Positions 13,412 through 16,549 of a stretch of DNA of 16,549 nucleotides are shown here, piece after piece. The stretch is from an uncultured Bacteroidota bacterium (GTDB taxonomy: Bacteria > Bacteroidota > Bacteroidia > Chitinophagales > Chitinophagaceae). Position 1 is the first letter of the stretch, and each line of letters starts with the position of its first letter. The translations under genes and the position numbers were made by a program. The stretch covers positions 1 to 16,549 of the forward strand of contig CALLKA010000066.1 in assembly GCA_938008665.1 (NCBI GenBank), given 5' to 3'. Below the pieces are notes generated by a model. That model saw only the letters and a program-made list of their open reading frames with translations, made no database searches and had not been told where the DNA came from.

Positions 13412-16270
13412 ATGTTTGAATTGAACTCCAACAACGCAGAATTTATCCAAAGACACATTGGTCCTAATCATGATGATACGCAAAAAATGCTATCAATTAT
13501 TGGTTTAAAATCAGTGGATGAATTAATCAGTAAAACAGTGCCTGAAAATATCCGTTCAAAAAAAGCAATGGAAATTCCTGCGGGACTAACGGAGTTTGAA
13601 ATGTTGCAATCATTAAAAAAAATAGGTGAGAAAAATATTGTTGCCGCCAATTTTATTGGGCAAGGTTATTATGGCACCATAACACCAAGCGTGATTCTTA
13701 GAAATATTTTTGAAAACCCAGGTTGGTATACCCAATACACGCCCTACCAAGCTGAAATTGCACAAGGACGTTTAGAAAGTTTATTGAACTTTCAAACCAT
13801 GATCACCGACTTAACTGGCATGTCTATTTCAAATGCTTCTTTATTAGATGAAGCCACAGCCGCTGCGGAAGCAATGGCCATGATTTTTAATCATGTAAAT
13901 AAGGCGGAAGTAGCAACGCAACCAAAATTTTTCGTTGACGCAGCCATTTTTACACAAACAAAAGATGTTTTAGCAACAAGAGCAAATCCAATTGGTATTG
14001 AAATAGTGGAAGGCAATTATAAGGATGCAGAAATTAACAATCATTTTTTTGGTGCCATATTACAATACCCCAATAGCAAAGGAAATATTGCTGATTACCA
14101 ACAATTTATTAATCGTGTACATGAAGCAGGCGGGTTGGTCATTTTAGTTGCTGATATTTTAGCATTAACCCTATTGAAAAGCCCAGGTGAATTAAATGCA
14201 GATGTTGCCGTAGGCAATACCCAACGCTTTGGCGTTCCTATGGGATTTGGTGGACCACATGCAGCTTATTTTGCTACAAAAGACGAATTCAAACGCGGTA
14301 TGCCCGGCAGATTAATTGGGGTAAGCGTAGATGCTCAAGGCAACAGGGCGCTCCGAATGGCTTTACAAACCCGCGAGCAACATATTAAAAGAGAAAAAGC
14401 AACCTCAAATATTTGTACTGCCCAAGCATTACTTGCCAACATGGCCGTGATGTATGCCGTTTATCATGGCCCGCAAGGCTTGAAAAAAATTGCAACAAAA
14501 GTGCACGCCTTAGCACAAAACCTGGAGCAACAACTAGCTTCTTTAGGCATACAACAAGCCAATGAATTTTATTTTGATACTTTACATATACATGGATTTG
14601 ATAGTAGCGCATTGCAAAAGCTAGCGAACGAAAAAAATATCAACTTCAACTATTTTAAAGACGGTAGTGTAAGTATTACCATTGATGAAACAATTTCAAA
14701 TACGCATATTCAAGAAGTAGTCGCCTTATTTGAAAAATTAACCGGAAAAAAATCAACTGCTACCAATGCAGGAGTGAAAAATGAAAAAGTTCCAACACAA
14801 TTAATACGTACTTCAAGTTATTTACAACATCCTGTGTTTAATATTCACCATAGTGAAACGCAAATGATGCGTTATATTAAACAATTAGAAAATAAAGATT
14901 TGTCCTTAAATACTAGTATGATTAGCTTGGGTAGTTGCACCATGAAATTAAATGCGGCTACTGAAATGATTCCAGTAAGCTGGCCAGCATTCAGCAGTAT
15001 GCATCCATTTGCTCCAAGCCATCAGACCATTGGCTACCAAGAAATGGCCAATGAACTTAGTGCCTATTTATGCCAAACTACAGGCTTCACTGCATGTAGT
15101 TTACAACCCAATAGTGGTGCGCAAGGAGAATATGCTGGTTTATTAACTATACGTAGCTATCACCAACATCACCAACAAGCACATCGCAATATTGTATTAA
15201 TCCCAATAAGTGCACATGGCACCAACCCTGCAAGTGCGGTGATGGCCGGATTTAAAGTAGTGGTGGTTGCTTGTGATGCTGCTGGAAACATTGACATGAA
15301 TGATTTAAAGGAAAAAGCGCTATTACATAAAGATGCATTAGGCGCCCTAATGGTTACATATCCATCTACACATGGGGTATTCGAAGAAACCATTATTGAC
15401 ATTTGTAATTTAATACATGAACTAGGTGGATTGGTATATATGGATGGTGCAAACATGAATGCCCAAGTTGGACTGACAAGCCCTGGAAATATTGGTGCCG
15501 ATGTTTGTCATTTAAACTTACACAAAACATTCGCTATTCCACATGGTGGCGGCGGACCTGGTATGGGCCCTATTTGTGTGAACGATAAATTAGCTCCTTT
15601 TTTACCAGGACACGCGCAACAAGGTAATGGCGCGAACGCAGTGAGCGCGGCACCATTAGGATCGGCAAGTATTTTATTAATAAGTTACGCATATATTAAA
15701 ATGTTAGGTGCCGAAGGATTAGCATTATCCACTGCCTATGCTATTTTAAATGCGAATTATATGAAGGCAAGATTGGAGAAAAATTATACCATTTTATATG
15801 CCGGAAAAAATGGCACCTGTGCACATGAATTCATTATCGACTTACGTCCATTTAAAGCAAGTGCTGGTATTGAAGCGGAAGATGTTGCAAAGCGTTTAAT
15901 TGATTTTGGATTTCATGCACCAACAATGAGCTTCCCAGTAGCGGGCACCATTATGATTGAACCTACAGAAAGTGAAGACAAAGCAGAATTGGATCGTTTC
16001 TGTGATGCACTTATTGCCATTCATGAAGAAATTAAAGCGATTGAAAATGGCGAACTAGATAAAGTGGATAATCCATTGAAAAATGCACCTCATACACAAA
16101 AAGTAATTTGTGCAGATGAATGGAATCATAAATATACCCGTCAGCAAGCGGCCTTCCCTTTATATTACGTACAACAAAATAAATTTTGGCCAACCGTAGC
16201 AAGGGTAAATAATACGCATGGGGACAGAAATTTAATTTGTACTTGTGAACCGGTTTCGTCCTATGCTTAA
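13412..16270 (+). CDS. gcvP: Glycine dehydrogenase (decarboxylating), P-protein of the glycine cleavage system
   Basis: Pyridoxal-phosphate enzyme that decarboxylates glycine and passes the aminomethyl group to the lipoyl arm of GcvH, feeding one-carbon units into tetrahydrofolate; cytoplasmic. The 952-residue chain is the single-polypeptide form in which N- and C-terminal halves (GcvPA- and GcvPB-like) are fused. It begins with the usual FIQRHIGPN (11-19). The N-terminal half has YTPYQAEIAQGRLE (109-122), LLDEATAAAEAM (144-155) and FGVPMGFGGPHAA. The C-terminal half has SLGSCTMKLNA (505-515), the PLP lysine Lys705 in HLNLHKTF, and the glycine-rich loop HGGGGPGMGP (711-720). All essential residues look intact. 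Two tandem TAA stops end the gene, and a strong shared terminator follows 29 bp later. gcvT and gcvH are not in the window, a common arrangement in Bacteroidota. Confidence 0.98.
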   Translation: MFELNSNNAEFIQRHIGPNHDDTQKMLSIIGLKSVDELISKTVPENIRSKKAMEIPAGLTEFEMLQSLKKIGEKNIVAANFIGQGYYGTITPSVILRNIFENPGWYTQYTPYQAEIAQGRLESLLNFQTMITDLTGMSISNASLLDEATAAAEAMAMIFNHVNKAEVATQPKFFVDAAIFTQTKDVLATRANPIGIEIVEGNYKDAEINNHFFGAILQYPNSKGNIADYQQFINRVHEAGGLVILVADILALTLLKSPGELNADVAVGNTQRFGVPMGFGGPHAAYFATKDEFKRGMPGRLIGVSVDAQGNRALRMALQTREQHIKREKATSNICTAQALLANMAVMYAVYHGPQGLKKIATKVHALAQNLEQQLASLGIQQANEFYFDTLHIHGFDSSALQKLANEKNINFNYFKDGSVSITIDETISNTHIQEVVALFEKLTGKKSTATNAGVKNEKVPTQLIRTSSYLQHPVFNIHHSETQMMRYIKQLENKDLSLNTSMISLGSCTMKLNAATEMIPVSWPAFSSMHPFAPSHQTIGYQEMANELSAYLCQTTGFTACSLQPNSGAQGEYAGLLTIRSYHQHHQQAHRNIVLIPISAHGTNPASAVMAGFKVVVVACDAAGNIDMNDLKEKALLHKDALGALMVTYPSTHGVFEETIIDICNLIHELGGLVYMDGANMNAQVGLTSPGNIGADVCHLNLHKTFAIPHGGGGPGMGPICVNDKLAPFLPGHAQQGNGANAVSAAPLGSASILLISYAYIKMLGAEGLALSTAYAILNANYMKARLEKNYTILYAGKNGTCAHEFIIDLRPFKASAGIEAEDVAKRLIDFGFHAPTMSFPVAGTIMIEPTESEDKAELDRFCDALIAIHEEIKAIENGELDKVDNPLKNAPHTQKVICADEWNHKYTRQQAAFPLYYVQQNKFWPTVARVNNTHGDRNLICTCEPVSSYA

Positions 16271-16299
16271 TAAGTAAATACGATTCATTGTCCGCATAC

Positions 16300-16345
16300 A
16301 ACAATAAAGCCTTCCTCAATATTTAATGAGGAAGGCTTTATTGTT
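16300..16345. terminator. Strong bidirectional intrinsic terminator after gcvP
   Basis: A perfect 19-bp inverted repeat (16300-16318 paired with 16327-16345) encloses the 8-base loop ATATTTAA. The loop-proximal half of the stem is GC-richer (GCCTTCCTCA with TGAGGAAGGC), and the outer part is A-rich on the left and T-rich on the right (TTTATTGTTT), so both strands end the hairpin with T-rich sequence. It lies between the gcvP stop and the stop of the convergent gene, whose TAA touches the stem, and should serve both. Confidence 0.88.
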
Positions 16346-16549
16346 TAACCATTATTTGTAGCAGTATCAGCAATGGTTGTGGAAAGTGTATTATTATTTA
16401 ACATAAACTCATATAGGGAAATTATTTTTTCTTTGTCTTTTAAAACGAATTGCATTTTTTCAAGGTCTTCTTCTAAAATTTTCAACTTGCCATTTTCCAT
16501 TAAATAGCTGGTACTAAACTGACCTGCTTGCCCTTGGTCTCCCACCCAG
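16345..16549 (-). CDS. Unrecognised protein, C-terminal part, truncated by window edge
   Basis: The reading frame is open from the right edge to a TAA at 16347-16345, giving at least 67 residues of the C-terminus; the true start lies outside, although a GTG (16545) and an ATG (within YLMENGK) occur in frame. The visible chain has a short Gly/Gln/Ser-rich lead (GDQGQAGQFSTSYL), then a charged helix KLKILEEDLEKMQFVLKDKEKIISLYEFMLNN with hydrophobic residues at roughly heptad spacing, and a polar Thr/Asn-rich tail. The helix is compatible with a coiled-coil, as seen at the C-terminus of some Bacteroidota HTH (XRE-type) regulators, but with no N-terminal domain in view this is only a guess. It is convergent with gcvP and shares its terminator. 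Confidence 0.55.
   Translation of the reverse strand, partial: WVGDQGQAGQFSTSYLMENGKLKILEEDLEKMQFVLKDKEKIISLYEFMLNNNTLSTTIADTATNNG

Noticed and set aside
16032..16319. Minus-strand 95-codon frame covering the end of gcvP and the terminator
   Set aside because: It is antisense to the conserved gcvP C-terminus and would begin inside the terminator hairpin; no family features.
1..16549. Defence system, prophage, integron or other mobile island
   Set aside because: All complete genes have housekeeping, transport or envelope family features; no integrase, transposase, repeats with target duplications, or defence-type domains were seen.

Overview
This is an AT-rich chromosomal window that looks like a member of the Bacteroidota, most likely the Chitinophagaceae or close relatives. 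Three things point there: the start of a Bacteroidota-type putative porin (Porin_10-like), several matches to the Bacteroidota housekeeping promoter (-7 TAnnTTTG with -33 TTG or TTTG), and few strong Shine-Dalgarno sequences. The standard bacterial code is used. I see no rRNA, tRNA, CRISPR array, insertion sequence, integrase or phage gene. The content is mostly core metabolism, protein quality control and envelope functions.

Layout. Positions 1-5314 are read leftward: clpB (disaggregase), then a TetA-like MFS exporter with a textbook promoter, then purine nucleoside phosphorylase followed after 13 bp by the truncated putative porin. At about 5315-5461 a divergent intergenic region separates clpB from a rightward pair: a 124-residue two-helix membrane protein with a potassium-channel-like pore architecture but an unusual filter, and queG (epoxyqueuosine reductase), which starts at TTG overlapping the preceding TGA stop. 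From 10199 back to 6849 a tight leftward unit carries sppA (membrane protease), an ABC-2 type permease with no ATPase beside it, and a membrane-anchored SRPBCC-fold protein. The gaps are 3 bp and 0 bp.

From 10304 rightward come folK (folate synthesis), a deoxynucleoside kinase and an EntS-like MFS transporter; the last two overlap by one base. A leftward YkgJ-type cysteine-cluster gene then faces the transporter. gcvP (glycine cleavage P-protein, single chain) fills 13412-16270 and ends at a perfect 19-bp hairpin that it shares with a convergent, truncated, unrecognised gene running off the right edge.

Functionally the window groups nucleoside salvage (PNP, deoxynucleoside kinase), one-carbon and folate metabolism (folK, gcvP), tRNA modification (queG), protein quality control (clpB, sppA) and transport (two MFS carriers, ABC-2 permease, porin). 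I found no clear multi-gene novel system. The best leads are the channel-like protein coupled to queG, the Asn-to-Asp substitution in the base pocket of the phosphorylase, and the ATPase-less permease plus SRPBCC pair behind sppA.
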